From Capra hircus (taxonomy: Eukaryota; Chordata; Mammalia; Artiodactyla; Bovidae), in contig NC_030826.1 of the NCBI RefSeq assembly GCF_001704415.2, positions 60,035,362 to 60,099,361 on the forward strand: a stretch of DNA of 64,000 bases. Reading direction: 5' to 3'. Below are positions 33,863 to 44,850 of this stretch, one piece after another. Both the position numbers and the translations under genes were made by a program. Within the stretch, counting starts at the first letter, position 1. Each line of letters opens with the position of its first letter. The notes beneath the pieces were generated by a model. It worked only from the letters and a program-made list of their open reading frames with translations. It was not told the DNA's origin and ran no database searches.

Positions 33863-34439
33863 GATTTTTACATATTTGTACTTTGAAAACATAGCTCAGA
33901 AAGGCCACTGTCTGGTCTGGCTCTGATGATGTCATACTTACTCTCTTCTTTTTTTTCAGAATCCTAAACCTTTGCTGGCTGAGAGCAGCCTAGTCTGCCA
34001 AAGAGTTGACAGGAAAACCTTCTCTTCCCAGTAGCTCATCATCCATCGTGATCTCAAACTAAGAGTGTCACACACCAACCTATAAATTTCCAGTTCCAAA
34101 AATACACGCTGCTGCTAAGGTAACAAACACAAGACAAAAAGCTATCTGTATGTTTTCTTCCCGAGACATCAGCCTGCTGCCCTTTCATGGCACAGCTAGG
34201 GTGAGTCTGGCAAGCAGCACCCCCCACCCATAGACTATGGCAGCACGTTGCTCTAACACCTCTCCACTGGAAGGAAGCACTGCTCCTAGACAATTCTCCA
34301 GCTTTCATACTTAAGCACTGAGAAAGCCCAGGAAGAGACAATGAACAATGAGCAGGATTAGTTCTCAGATCGAACACATCATTTTTCCTTTCCCATTTCC
34401 CCCATGGGAATTGAGACATGAACAAAAGAACTGAGTAAC
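33863..34439. other. No recognised feature
   Basis: A strong splice-acceptor-like T tract ending in 'ttttttttcag' occurs at about 33,949-33,959 but no matching donor follows. The 195-codon minus frame at 34,054-34,641 is half L1 3' UTR and is not a gene. Confidence 0.4.
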
Positions 34440-36055
34440 TGTGAAGCCAGTTAATATTTTTAGACACCATCCACATTCCATTAAATTCACCTTTTAAAGT
34501 ACACGATTTTGTGGCTTTCAGTATATTCACTGCAACCACCACCAATATCTGATTCCAGAATATTTTCATCACCCCCAAAAGAAACACTGTATCCATGAGC
34601 AGCAAACCGCTCCCCACCATCCTGAGCACGTTTCCAAACACTAATCTACTCTCTGTCTCAATGCTGGCTTAATTCTGGACATTTCACACGAGTGGACTCG
34701 TGCAAGGTCTAGTATGTGTCATTGTCAAGGACCATCCACGCAGTAGTATGTGCTGTTACCATTTCTTTATCTGTTTATTCCAAATGTCTGTTGATGGACA
34801 TTTGGGTTGTCTCCATTTTTGGTTATTATGGATAATGCCGGCACAACCATTCACGTACAAGCTTTTGTGTAGACGTATGTTTTCAATTCTCTTGGGTAGA
34901 TACCTAGGGAGGACATTGGTGGGTCACTGAGTAACTCCGTGTTTCAAGTTTTTGAGGGAACACCAAAGTGTTTTCCACATCAGCTGTATCATTTTACATC
35001 CCAGCCAGCAGTATACAAGTGTTCCAGTTTCTCCACATCCTTATCAATGATTGTTATTCTGGTTTTTTTAAAATTATTGCTGTTATAGTCCTAGTGGGTT
35101 TGAAGTGGTATCTCATTTTGGTTTAGATTTGCATTTCCCTTATGACTAATAACATTGAGCATTTTTTCCTCTACTTACTAGTTACTCATACAGTTTTTTG
35201 TAGAAATGTCTATCCAAATCTTTCATCCATTTTTAAAATTTAGTGTTTTGTTCTTTAACTGTTGAACTGATAGAGTTCTTTATGTAGTCTGGATATGTAC
35301 CCCTTGTCAGATACATGATTTGCAAGTATTTTCTCCTATTCTATAGGCTGCCTTTTTACTTTTTTGATGGCATCTTCTAAAATACAAAAATCTTACTTTA
35401 ATGAAGTCCAATTTATCTTTTTTTTTTTTTTTGCCCATCCTTTTGGTATCATATCTAAGGAATGGCTGTCTGATCCAAGATCAAAATGATTTATGCTTGG
35501 GTTTTTTTTTTTTAAGATTTTTATAGTTCAGTCCTTATAATTAATCCTTTAATTCACTTTGAGTTAATTTTTATAGACGGCATGAAGTCTAATCAAACTT
35601 CATATTCTATTGTTCCAGCACTATTTAAAAATATTATCCCTTCGCCATTAAATTGTCTTGGATCTCTTCTCAAAAATCAGCTGATCACAACTGCAAGATA
35701 TTATTTCTGCTCCCTCAGTTCTATTTCACTGCTCTCTATCTGTATCCAATGTGGGTATCATATTGTATTGAGTGTAGTTTGTAATAAGTTTTTAAATTGG
35801 AAAGTTAGAGTCCTGAAATTTTTTACTTCTTTTTCAAGATTCTTTGACTATTCTGGATCCCTCCTTTCCATCTCATGTAGAAATTACAAAACATTATTGA
35901 AAGAAATTAAATCACAACTAAATAAATGGAAAGACAGACTTCATGTTTTTAAGAGGCCAGTACTCCCCAAATCAATCCACAGATGATGCTCAACCCCTAT
36001 GAAAATCTCAGTGACCATTTTTTGTAGAAATTTAATCCTAAAATTCATATGAGGG
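34440..36055 (-). mobile_element. Old L1 (L1M-type) with 5' inversion
   Basis: From 34,440 to about 35,880 the minus strand carries L1 3' UTR and 3' flank of ORF2; plus-strand landmarks include 'aaattcaccttttaaagtac', 'gttgatggacatttgggttg' and 'tgcatttcccttatgactaa'. From 35,881 to 36,055 the plus strand suddenly reads sense ORF2 ('YKTLLKEIKSQLNKWKD' and 'VLPKSIHR'). Opposite orientation of the 5' piece is the signature of 5' inversion by twin priming. No target-site duplication is recognisable at this age. Confidence 0.85.
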
Positions 36056-36214
36056 GTATGTGTGTTGGGGGAGGAGGGTTAGACTAAGTTTGCTTAAGAA
36101 TACGTTTATGAAAACCAGTAGATATAATTTGGTAGCTATAAACTGGCCTCTTCTGAGATAAAATGCTTGTCAATAGGTATTGTTTGTCAATTGGTTGACC
36201 CAACGATTGCAGTA

Positions 36215-36520
36215 AACTTCAGTTAAGCACCGACTGAGTGCTCGCTACTTGCCACTGACATCCTAGGTGTTGAGATAGACCGATGCATTTAGATTTCCAG
36301 TGGTGAAAAGAAACATTAAGTGCATAAAAGGCATAAACAGTTTGCAGTTAGTGCTAATTCCAACAAAAAGTAAAGAAGAGAGAAATGGAGCAGAGACTTA
36401 CTGAGGGGTGGCAGTGGGGGGCCGGCCTCTGGGAGGAGGTGATGGTTGAGTCAGACTCACAGTGACCCTGGACGAGATTATTCCAGGAAGAGGAGGCCCT
36501 GCAGAGACCCAGCTGCTTAT
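36215..36520 (+). mobile_element. Possible LINE2-type ancient remnant
   Basis: Weak ordered similarity to the L2-type consensus: 'gagtgctcgctacttgccac', 'tcctaggtgttgagata', 'gggaggaggtgatggttgag', 'gattattccaggaaga'. Low certainty. Confidence 0.4.
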
Positions 36521-37431
36521 TCTATCACACTCGACCTGGGGTTTCTTCCCAGAAACAGAGGTGAGGATATGCCTTTAGATAACGTATTTATTTCAGTTTC
36601 AATCGTCTGGAAAAGAAGGTCCAAGAGAACAGGATATTCCTCTAAGAAATGAAAACAGCTTTGTTTCCAGAGAATCCTCTTGATTGTCCTGATGGGAAGC
36701 ACTGGGGAAAATACATATATTTAGCTGAGATTCACTTTGGGGACATGAAATAAAAGCCACAATTTACTTATAGGATCAAATTTAATGGCTGTCAGAGATC
36801 CACTTGACTGTTTTATTGCATTTCATTTTAAGGTTAATTTAGCTGAGGTAGTTCTTATTTAATCAAAAATATTTATCCATTCTCATTAATAATATATGTT
36901 CTTGCTATAAAGTACTTTTTGCCTTTTTTCCTCCCAAGTCTATTCTAATTAAGGTTTACCCAATTTTATGAAATTTAATGAAAAATATAGAAGCTATTCC
37001 TTGAGTTGGGATTCTTCTTCTGGGAGAGTGGAATAGAGCCATGCTTGTGACTAATTCCAGTGATTCAGAATTCTGACCCAAATCAGACCTTTGGGGGTTC
37101 AATCTCCTTTACATTTCATAAAATGCAACTTCCTATTTCTAGAGAATAAAAGGCTTTGAAAGTCACAAGGAAATGGCTCAAAAGGCATCCAGGACTTGAA
37201 ATAGCTTCAACAAACCCTGCTTGATGAGTTAAGTGTAAAGGAATCAGAAACATATGGATCACATTCCCCTTAAAATACACATAGGTTAGCAGTGAAGAAG
37301 AAGAAGAAAAGTGGCTGGCCCAGTGCGGCTTGGGTTTTTTCGAACCGAAAACATTTGAAAAATAGTTCAAGATGGTTAATGGACCTCAAAGTGAGCCTGG
37401 AAACTGTTCTAGATTTCACAAACAGTGTCGA
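36521..37431. other. No recognised feature
   Basis: AT-rich single-copy-looking sequence without recognised repeats. Confidence 0.5.
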
Positions 37432-37540
37432 CTAGAGAGGTAGAAAGAAGAGAAAGGAAGGGAGGGAGGGAAGGAAGAGAGAAGAAGGAAGAGGAAAGAG
37501 CAAGAGAGAGAGAGGGAAGAAGAAAGAGAGAGAAAGAACC
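37432..37540. repeat. Polypurine (GA/GGAA) tract
   Basis: About 110 bases nearly all purine on the plus strand, mixing GGGA, GAAG and (GA)n. Prone to triplex or slippage. Confidence 0.92.
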
Positions 37541-38064
37541 AAGATCAGGCAGGCTTGAATGTGTCTGCAAAGCACAGAGGAACCCTCTGGATCCACCATC
37601 AAGGGAGCTCACATTTCTGGGCCCTGATTCCCGGCATGGTCATCTTAAGTCATAGCTCTGGGAAGGCCCCTCCTCCTCCTGCCCATGGCCACCACCATCA
37701 TGTCCCCCTCACAACAGAAAAAAAAAAAAGATGGAATCAACATTTCTCAGCATTTCTAAAACTCTGTCCTTTAAGGGACTGTTATAATTCCATCTCATTT
37801 AGGAAATGAGGCGTTTGGATACATTGCATTCCCAGGCTTAAATTACTGTGTCATTCTTGTTGATACAATGAACCATTTCACCTCACATTGTGTCCTAGGA
37901 AATTACAATTCCTGCATCCAAGGGCTTGCTGGAGAGCCAGGCGGAGCCCAGGCTCTGAGCGGAGAGGGCCAGCATTAGTCAGAGCCCACGAGCCAGGCCT
38001 CCTGGCTGCAGCAGGAAGCATCTTAACCCCTGACCCCTCCGCCCCCCACCCCTGGTCTCCTCAG

Positions 38065-38166
38065 GCCCACTCAGGGGGAACTGCTGCCCACTGCAAGGAG
38101 GTGCCCACAGCGGGGTACACCAGGAACCCGGGTGCCCACGGCAGCATGGAGCTCCTGAAACCCCAG
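38065..38166 (+). other. Candidate 102-bp exon with strong splice signals
   Basis: The segment is preceded by branch-point-like 'cttaac' and 'ctgac' (about 38,021-38,033), a C/T-rich tract, and 'ctcctcag' ending at 38,064. It ends in CAG and is followed by 'gtgagc', a near-consensus donor. Its length is a multiple of three. One frame is open throughout (starts AHSGGTAAHCKEVP, ends MELLKPQ); the product is not recognised. It may be a real coding or lncRNA exon or a chance pairing of sites. Confidence 0.35.
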
Positions 38167-38280
38167 GTGAGCTGCCGGAAGCCCCAGGCAGAGCCATCGC
38201 TCCTCGGTGATGCTCACTTCAGAGGAGATGTGCCCCACACTGCGCTTCTCTAAAATGCTTGCATTTAGAGTCATCATCCA

Positions 38281-38500
38281 GTGGCTTCCCAGGTGGCTCA
38301 GTGGTAAAGAATCTACCTGCCAAGGCAGGAGACGGAGGAGACACAGCTTCGATCCCTGGATCAGGAAGATCCCCTGAAGGAGGGCAAGACAACCCACTCC
38401 AGTCTTCTTGCCTGGAGAATCCCGTGGACAGAGGAGTCTGGAGGGCGACAGTTCGTGGGGGTCACGAAAGAGTGGGACGGAACTTAGCAACTAAACAGCA
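38281..38500 (+). mobile_element. Bov-tA SINE
   Basis: Sense copy: head 'ggcttcccaggtggctcagt', B box region 'gcttcgatccc', BovA body to 'gggacggaacttagcaac'. A 7-base 'catcatc' repeats on both sides and may be the TSD. Confidence 0.92.
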
Positions 38501-38667
38501 ACCACAAAGCCATCATCTCCTTTCCGTTTCCACAACCACAACCATAACTCCAGGGCCCTATCCGTACCCATCATACATGCTGGGAAAGGGGGCCTCGGGC
38601 ATGCAGTTTCTGAACTCCGACTCAGCCACATGAGAAGAAGATTTGGGCCTGGACCACTTCCTTGCCT

Positions 38668-38881
38668 GTATGCATGCTAAGTCCTTTCAGTCCTGTTCAA
38701 CTCTGTGCGACCCCATGGACTGCAGCTCACCAGGCTCCTGTGTCCATGGGATTCTCCAGGCAAGAATACTGGAGTGGGTTGTCATTTCCTTCTCCCGGGG
38801 ATCTTCCCAACCCAGGGATCGAACCTGGGTCTCCTGCGTTGAGAGGCAGGTTCTTTCCCACCGAGCCACCAGGGAAACCCC
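38668..38881 (-). mobile_element. Bov-tA SINE
   Basis: Antisense full-length copy from 'catgctaagtcctttcagtc' to 'gagccaccagggaaacccc'. Confidence 0.92.
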
Positions 38882-39039
38882 ACAGAACCACCACGTGGTA
38901 CTCAGGGTAAAACATCCTGCATCAACCATGGCTCATCATCCTCACCACACTGCCCAGATGCGTATGCGGTCCAGAGTGGGAGGCCAAACAGAACTTACAC
39001 TGAAGACTGACTGAGTTGGTATATTTAAGGACTAAGGAG

Positions 39040-39372
39040 ACGGAATAAAGGAAATCAACCCTGAATATTAATTGGAAGGACTGATGCTGAAGCTGTTGCT
39101 ACAATACTGATGCGAAGTATTGATTCACTAGAATCAAGCCAACTGATGCAAAACGCTGATTCATTGGAAAAGACCCCACTGCTGGGAAAGACTGAGATGA
39201 CAAGGAGAAGGGGACGACAGAGGATGAGATGATTGGATGGCATCACTGACTCAGTGGACAGGAGTTTTAGAAAACGCCGGGAGATGGTGGAGGACAGAGC
39301 AGCCTGGCCTGCTGCCGTCCCTGGGGTCACAGAGAGTCGGACATGACTGAGCGAAGGAGCAACAACCGCAGG
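39040..39372 (+). mobile_element. BovB LINE 3' end
   Basis: Sense copy with 'attaattggaaggactgatg', 'gatgagatgattggatggca' and terminus 'catgactgagcgaaggagca'. An imperfect local duplication around 39,107-39,170 repeats 'tgatgc(g/a)aa..tgattca'. Confidence 0.88.
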
Positions 39373-39559
39373 ACAGATACCTACCAAGATCTCAGTGAGA
39401 GAGGAAGTGATGAAGCAGCGACATGGCCTGCATCCCACGGAGAGGCCAGCCAAGCTCTCACCAAGTGCCATCACCACTAGAACAGACACACTGCCTCTCA
39501 GCTGGGTGGGAAAGCAGCGTTATATTCAACATCTATAATCCCTTCTTTACAAAAAGACT

Positions 39560-42375
39560 GGCATAAAGTTAAACTTTAAAAAACATAGAAGTAATCTGTC
39601 TGATAGCCAAGAAAACACTTAAGCAACATAAGTAAACCCTCAGAGTACGCAGATACTGGGCTCCATACATTAGAACATTAAGATAACTATCTTAAATACA
39701 CTAAATAAAAGAGGACCAAAAAAATGAATGGATAAAAAGAGAATTTAATAATTTGAATCTGAAAAAAGGAATCAAAAGCACCTTATAGAGTCAAAAGCTA
39801 CAACATCTGGAATAACTCATTAGGGCAGTCTAGACAATGCAAAAAAATAGTTATTACCCAAACTGAAGAAGAGGAAAAAAAAAGGAAGCAACATAAAAGA
39901 GAAGAAAATGCACACGAAAACATTCAAACTGTAGAACTGTAGCTTCCATGGAGCTAAACTGCAATATGGAAAGAGGACCAATCTGAAAAAATGATGCCAA
40001 CAAAACTTGAAACTGATGAAAGGGATTAAATGACAGATTCAGACATCTGAAAACACCAAAATGAGATAAGCAGTCTCCTTCCTTCTGTCTCTCTCTCTCC
40101 CTCACACACACACATACACACACACACCCCAGTATGCCAAGCTTCAGTTAAAAGTCAAAAACAAAAAGAAGTTTAAAAAATCCAGAGAAATAAGAAACAT
40201 TACCTAAAGAGGAGAAAAATTATCTTCACTAAAATATAAAAAAAGCCAGAAGATAATGTAAGATATTTATACATTTTTCAGAAAAATAAACACAACCAAA
40301 GATACCAGCCCAGAATTTCATACTAAGTAAAAATACAAAATACAGACTTTTACAGAAAACAACAGCTGAAATAATGCATTAAGAGCAACCCACAGTATAA
40401 GACCTTCTAAAAGAAGTTCTTGAAACCGAAGGAAATGGTTCAAGATGTAAGCACGGAAGAGCAAGAAGGGATGCGGGAAGGCTGACTGCAGCGAGTGCAA
40501 AGGAGCACCGGCCGCCGGAGGCAACCGCCACGCTGTCTTGTGAGGTGTGCCACACGCGCAGAAGTGAGACACGACCACACAGCATGACAGACAGAGAGAA
40601 GAGGATAGATGGAGCTCCTGGACTGTTTGGAAAGTGGTAAAAACGATACATTAAGAAAAAAATGTCATGAAGGCAAGGATGCACGGTCTAACTCTAGAAT
40701 AATCACTAAAAATTGACCAACTTAATGTAGTTGACATATAAAAAACTACATTTGGGAACTGCAGAGTTACAGGTTCTTTTTTAGGTGCAAATAAAACATT
40801 TAACATGCTAGATCAAGATTCGCACACAGAAGCAAGTCTCAACAAATGTCAAAGGATTAACAATCAAGCAGAACATTTCAAAACGGTGAAATTAAGATTA
40901 AAATTAATAACAAAGAAATGTTTTTCGAATGTTTGAAAATCTCCCAAGTATGTGAAAATAAGCAGCATAATTCTAAATAACTCATAAATCAAAGAACAAG
41001 TGACAATGAAAATTAGAAAATATTTTAATGAAATGATAATGAAAATATGACATACAAAAACTTATGAGATGAAGCAAAAGCAGTCCTAAGAGAGAATTTA
41101 GTGCCTTCAAGTAAGCATACTAGAGAAGAAAAAAAAGCAAAATTAATGATCTGAAATACCATGAAGCTAGAAAAAGGATAGCCTAATAAATACAAAGATA
41201 GTGGAAGGAAGGAAATAACAAAAAAGCAGAAATTAATTCAATAGAAAACAATCATACAATAGAGAAAATCAACAAAGCCAAAAGTTTTTCCCTTGAAAAT
41301 GTTAATAAAAATGATAAAACAGTTACAAGATTGATCAAGGGGGAAAAAAATACAAAGCACAAGCTACTAACGTCAAGAATGAAAAAAGGACACCACTACA
41401 GATCTTGCAGATACGAATAACAACAGTAAGAGGTTAATTGTGAACAACTTTATGCCAGTAAAATCAGCAAGAAAGTGAAATTTCAAACATTCATTAGATC
41501 ACAACTTGTGTGTGTCTGCCCTAAGTACTTCAGTCGTGTCCTACTCTTTGTGACGTCATGGACTGCAGCCCTCCAGGCTCCTCTGTCCATGGGATTCTCC
41601 AGGCAAGAATCCTGGAGGGGGTTGCCATTCCCTTCTCCAGGCAATCTTCCCAACCCTGGGATCAAACCCTCGTCTCTTGGGTCTCCTGTATTGGCAGGAG
41701 GGTTCTTTGCCACTGGCGTCACCTAGAAGCCCAATCACAATCTATCAAACCTATAAAAGGAACAAATAGAAAATCTGAATTAAACGTGCAATTATTAATA
41801 CTTCCCACAAAAAGGATCCAGGCCCAGAGCATTTCACTAGTTAATTTATCGAAACATTTAGAGATAAAACAATAAGGAAATACTACCAAATTGAATCAAC
41901 AGTTAGAAAATGAATAATACACTAAGTCCAAGTGAGGTTTTGTCTAGATAGGCAAGAGCATATTATCATCCAAAACTTGATGCAATCAAATCCACTACAC
42001 TGAGTAGAAAAATTAGGTAATCATGTTAATAGATGCAGAAAAAAAATTCGACAAAATTTTACACAAATATGTATATTTTTAAAAACTCATGGAAAACTAG
42101 AAATAGCAGAAAGCTTATTTGAATAAATAAAATATCCACACACAAAAACCAAACATTATACTCAATGGTAGTAAATATGGAGAATCTTCCCCAATAGCAA
42201 AAATGAAATAATAACTTCATTATTTATAGTCAATATTGAAAGAGTAGTCTTGTCTACTTCAAGAAAATGAGAAAAGAAATGTTTGAAATAATTATTATAA
42301 AACCATAGCTATTAACACAAGATAGGACTGGCATAAGTACAGAAGGGTACTGATACAGACCCACACATATACGCT
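39560..42375 (+). mobile_element. Old L1 (L1M-type), ORF1 through ORF2, split by a SINE
   Basis: Sense order is preserved. ORF1-region text ('agtcaaaagctacaacatct', 'ttacccaaactgaagaag') is followed by the ORF1 end ('ctaaaagaagttcttgaaac') and then ORF2 text ('gcaaaagcagtcctaagaga', 'caatagagaaaatcaacaaa', 'tgaacaactttatgccagta'). After the Bov-tA at 41,505-41,733 ORF2 resumes ('tagatgcagaaaaaaaattc', 'attatactcaatggtagtaa'). Riddled with stops and indels. A TC/CA microsatellite lies at 40,087-40,129. Confidence 0.85.
41505..41733 (-). mobile_element. Bov-tA SINE inserted in L1
   Basis: Antisense copy from 'ctaagtacttcagtcgtgtc' to 'ggcgtcacctagaagccc'. L1 ORF2 sequence lies on both sides. 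'atcacaa' occurs on both flanks (about 41,498 and 41,736), a possible short TSD. Confidence 0.92.
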
Positions 42376-42389
42376 CTATGATTAAAACG

Positions 42390-42540
42390 AAGCCAGAACT
42401 TCGCTGCTGGTCCAGCAGCTAAGACTCTGTGCTCCCAGGGCAGGGGGCCTGGGTTCGATCCCTAGTCAGGGAACTAGATTCCACATGTTGTGACTAACAC
42501 TCAGCCCAGCCAAATAACTAAATAGAAATAAATACTAAAA
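42390..42540 (+). mobile_element. CHR-type tRNA SINE
   Basis: Sense copy: 'cagcagctaagactctgtgc', B box 'gggttcgatccc', 'tagtcagggaactagattcc', and an A/T-rich tail 'aaatagaaataaatactaaa'. Confidence 0.85.
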
Positions 42541-43321
42541 AACAAAGCCAACACGGCGGTGCAGAGGGAGAGGGGTGGCCCTGTCACCAAACGGTGCTGG
42601 GTCAGCTGGACAGCCATACGGGCAGAATGAGTCACCCCAGAAGCTGGAGAGCTCGGGGCTGCCATGACCCGCCTTGTTATTGTTACACCAGCCAAGCCCA
42701 TGGCACAGTGCCCGCCACCCAGGATCTGCAGCTCACATGAGATCCAAGGTTGCTAAACAATCTTTCTCCTTTTTTTTTTTGTATCAGGATGAACATATGG
42801 TGGTCTTTTCTACACTCTTAATCCAAACTTCCAAATCCGACCACACAGAAGCACGTCAACCACAGAGTTCTAGTCAGGGTTACTCAAGAAACTGCCTGAG
42901 TACCTGCAGTATTCTGTTATGAATTTGGCACGAAAGGACCGAAGGAAGGGAATGGCATCAAACAGATGCACAGAAAGTGAGTAATATTCGTCTCGCCGAC
43001 TTAGGCTTCACAGGGAAAGCAAAAAAAAAAAAAAAAGAGGGGGTTGGGGGAGGCAATTTGTTGAAATTCCATGAGTTTGGATTCAATCTGAACCATATGT
43101 AGCTCCAGATTAGGTCATGTTCTCATGATAAAATTACTAATTTTGTCCTCAATTTTGTCTGCTGCTCAGTATTTCCATGATCTCTTATTAGCTGATCTCA
43201 TGCATTATTTATTTGGTCTGTATTACTCAAGAGATAAGGGACTTCAATTAAAGTCCTTGGAGTTTCTGCAAGGTGTACGGAACTCAGCTACCTGGGTGCT
43301 AGGGGGAAGTGAGAGAGTCAG
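42541..43321. other. Unassigned, with T- and A-runs
   Basis: Nothing recognised beyond a T-run at 42,771-42,780 and an A-run at 43,021-43,036. Confidence 0.5.
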
Positions 43322-43555
43322 GTACAATGGAGCACAGACTCCAGAATAGGACTGCCTAGATGTGAAGTCTCCTTCAAAGCAGTATGATCTTGGGAAAGTT
43401 ACTTCTCTCTGTGCCTCAGTTTTCTTACCTATAAAACGGGCTTAATAATAGTACCTCCTTCATTGGACTGTTGTGTGGATTAAGCATTAAAGAGGAAGGT
43501 ATATAATACAGTACCCAACAGATGATCACTGCTGTAAAGGTATGAGTTACCATTC
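43322..43555 (+). mobile_element. MIR SINE, near full length
   Basis: The best MIR in the window: 'gagcacagactccagaatag', 'gatcttgggaaagttacttc', 'tctgtgcctcagttttctta', 'taataatagtacctccttca', 'tgtgtggattaagcatt'. Confidence 0.9.
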
Positions 43556-43619
43556 CTTCTATAAAAGAACCTACAGAAAAATTCTTGCATTCTAAACTCC
43601 ATTGGTTTGGGCTTACTGT

Positions 43620-43960
43620 CCAGTTGGTTAGTTCAGTCACTCAGTCATGTCTGACTTTTTGTGACCCCATGGACTGCAACCAGGCCTCCCTGTCCATCAC
43701 CATCTCCCAGAGTTGACTTAAACTCATGTCCATCAAGTCGGTGATGCCATCCAACCATCTCATCCTCTGTCATCCCCTTCTCCTCCTGCCTCCAATCTTT
43801 CCCAGCATCAGAGTCCTTACAGATGAGTAGGCTCTTCGCATCAGGTGGCCAAAGTATTGGAGCTTCAGCTTCAGCATCAGTCCTTCCAATGCATATTCAG
43901 GACTTTTTTCCTTTAGGATGGACTGGTTGGATCTCCTTGCAGTCCAAGGGACTCTCAAGA
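43620..43960 (-). mobile_element. 5'-truncated BovB 3' end with 11-bp target-site duplication
   Basis: Antisense 3' end flanked by 'gggcttactgt' at 43,609-43,619 and 43,961-43,971. Coding signature on the minus strand includes 'GLMLKLKLQYFGHLMRRA'. A complete, independent truncated insertion. Confidence 0.95.
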
Positions 43961-44139
43961 GGGCTTACTGTTAACTACATGTTAACCTGAGCTTTTCATA
44001 TATTGTGATTTGGAACAAATCACTTGTTTTCCCATTAATAGAAAGCAAACAGCACTTGCTGATGTCCTGTCAGAAACCCACTGGGAAGAAGAGGCAGAAG
44101 GGGAGAGTGGTAAGATGGGAGGTTTGGAGTTGGTAACTG

Positions 44140-44437
44140 TGGTTTTGGGGGGTTTCAGATTTACTTATTTTTGGCTGTGGGTCTTTGTTGCTGCAGTTGG
44201 GTGTTCTCTAGCTGCGGTGAGTAGGGGGGTCACTCTTCATTGCTGCTGTGGGCTTCTCATCGTGGTGGTTCTCCTGTTGCAGAGTACAGGCTCTGTGTGC
44301 AAGGGCATTGGTAGTTAGGACGAAAGGGCTTAGTTGCCCACGGCGAATGGGATCTTTTCAGATCAGGGTTCGAACTGGTGAACCCTGCATTGCAAGGCAG
44401 ATTCTCAACCATTGGACCGCCAGGGAAGACCCCTGTG
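44140..44437 (-). mobile_element. CHR-type SINE, near full length
   Basis: Antisense copy: 'tttggctgtgggtctttgtt', 'gtgggcttctcatcgtggtg', 'cagatcagggttcgaactgg', 'cattggaccgccagggaaga'. Confidence 0.82.
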
Positions 44438-44473
44438 ATCTTGTTTTAAAACTCCTCCTCCACCAGCTGAGGG

Positions 44474-44850
44474 CCAAAGAATTGATGCTTTTGAACTGTG
44501 GTGTTGGAGAAGACTCTTGAGAGTCCCTTGGACTGCAAGGAGATCCAACCAGTCCATCCTAAAGGAGATCAGTCCTGGGTGTTCTTGGGAAGGACTGATG
44601 TTGAAGCTGCAACTCCAATACTTTGGCGACCTGATGTGAAGCATGGACTCACTGGAAAAGACCCTGATGCTGGGAAAGGTTAAAGGTGGGAGGAGAAGGG
44701 GGTGATAGAGGGTGAAATGGTTGGATGGCATCGCTGACTCAATGGGCATGAATCTGAGCAAACTCCGGGAGACAGTGAAAGGCAGGGAAGCCTGACGTGC
44801 TGCAGTCCATGGGGTGGCAGAGAGTGAGACACGACTTCGCGACTGAACAG
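44474..44850 (+). mobile_element. BovB LINE 3' end
   Basis: Sense copy from 'gccaaagaattgatgctttt' to 'cacgacttcgcgactgaaca'. Several indels. Confidence 0.92.

Noticed and set aside
33949..33959. Strong T-tract plus CAG splice acceptor
   Set aside because: No plausible donor or open frame follows within a normal exon length.
34054..34641. 195-codon minus-strand open frame with hydrophobic start
   Set aside because: Half of it translates L1 3' UTR sequence; no domain, no start context. Chance frame.
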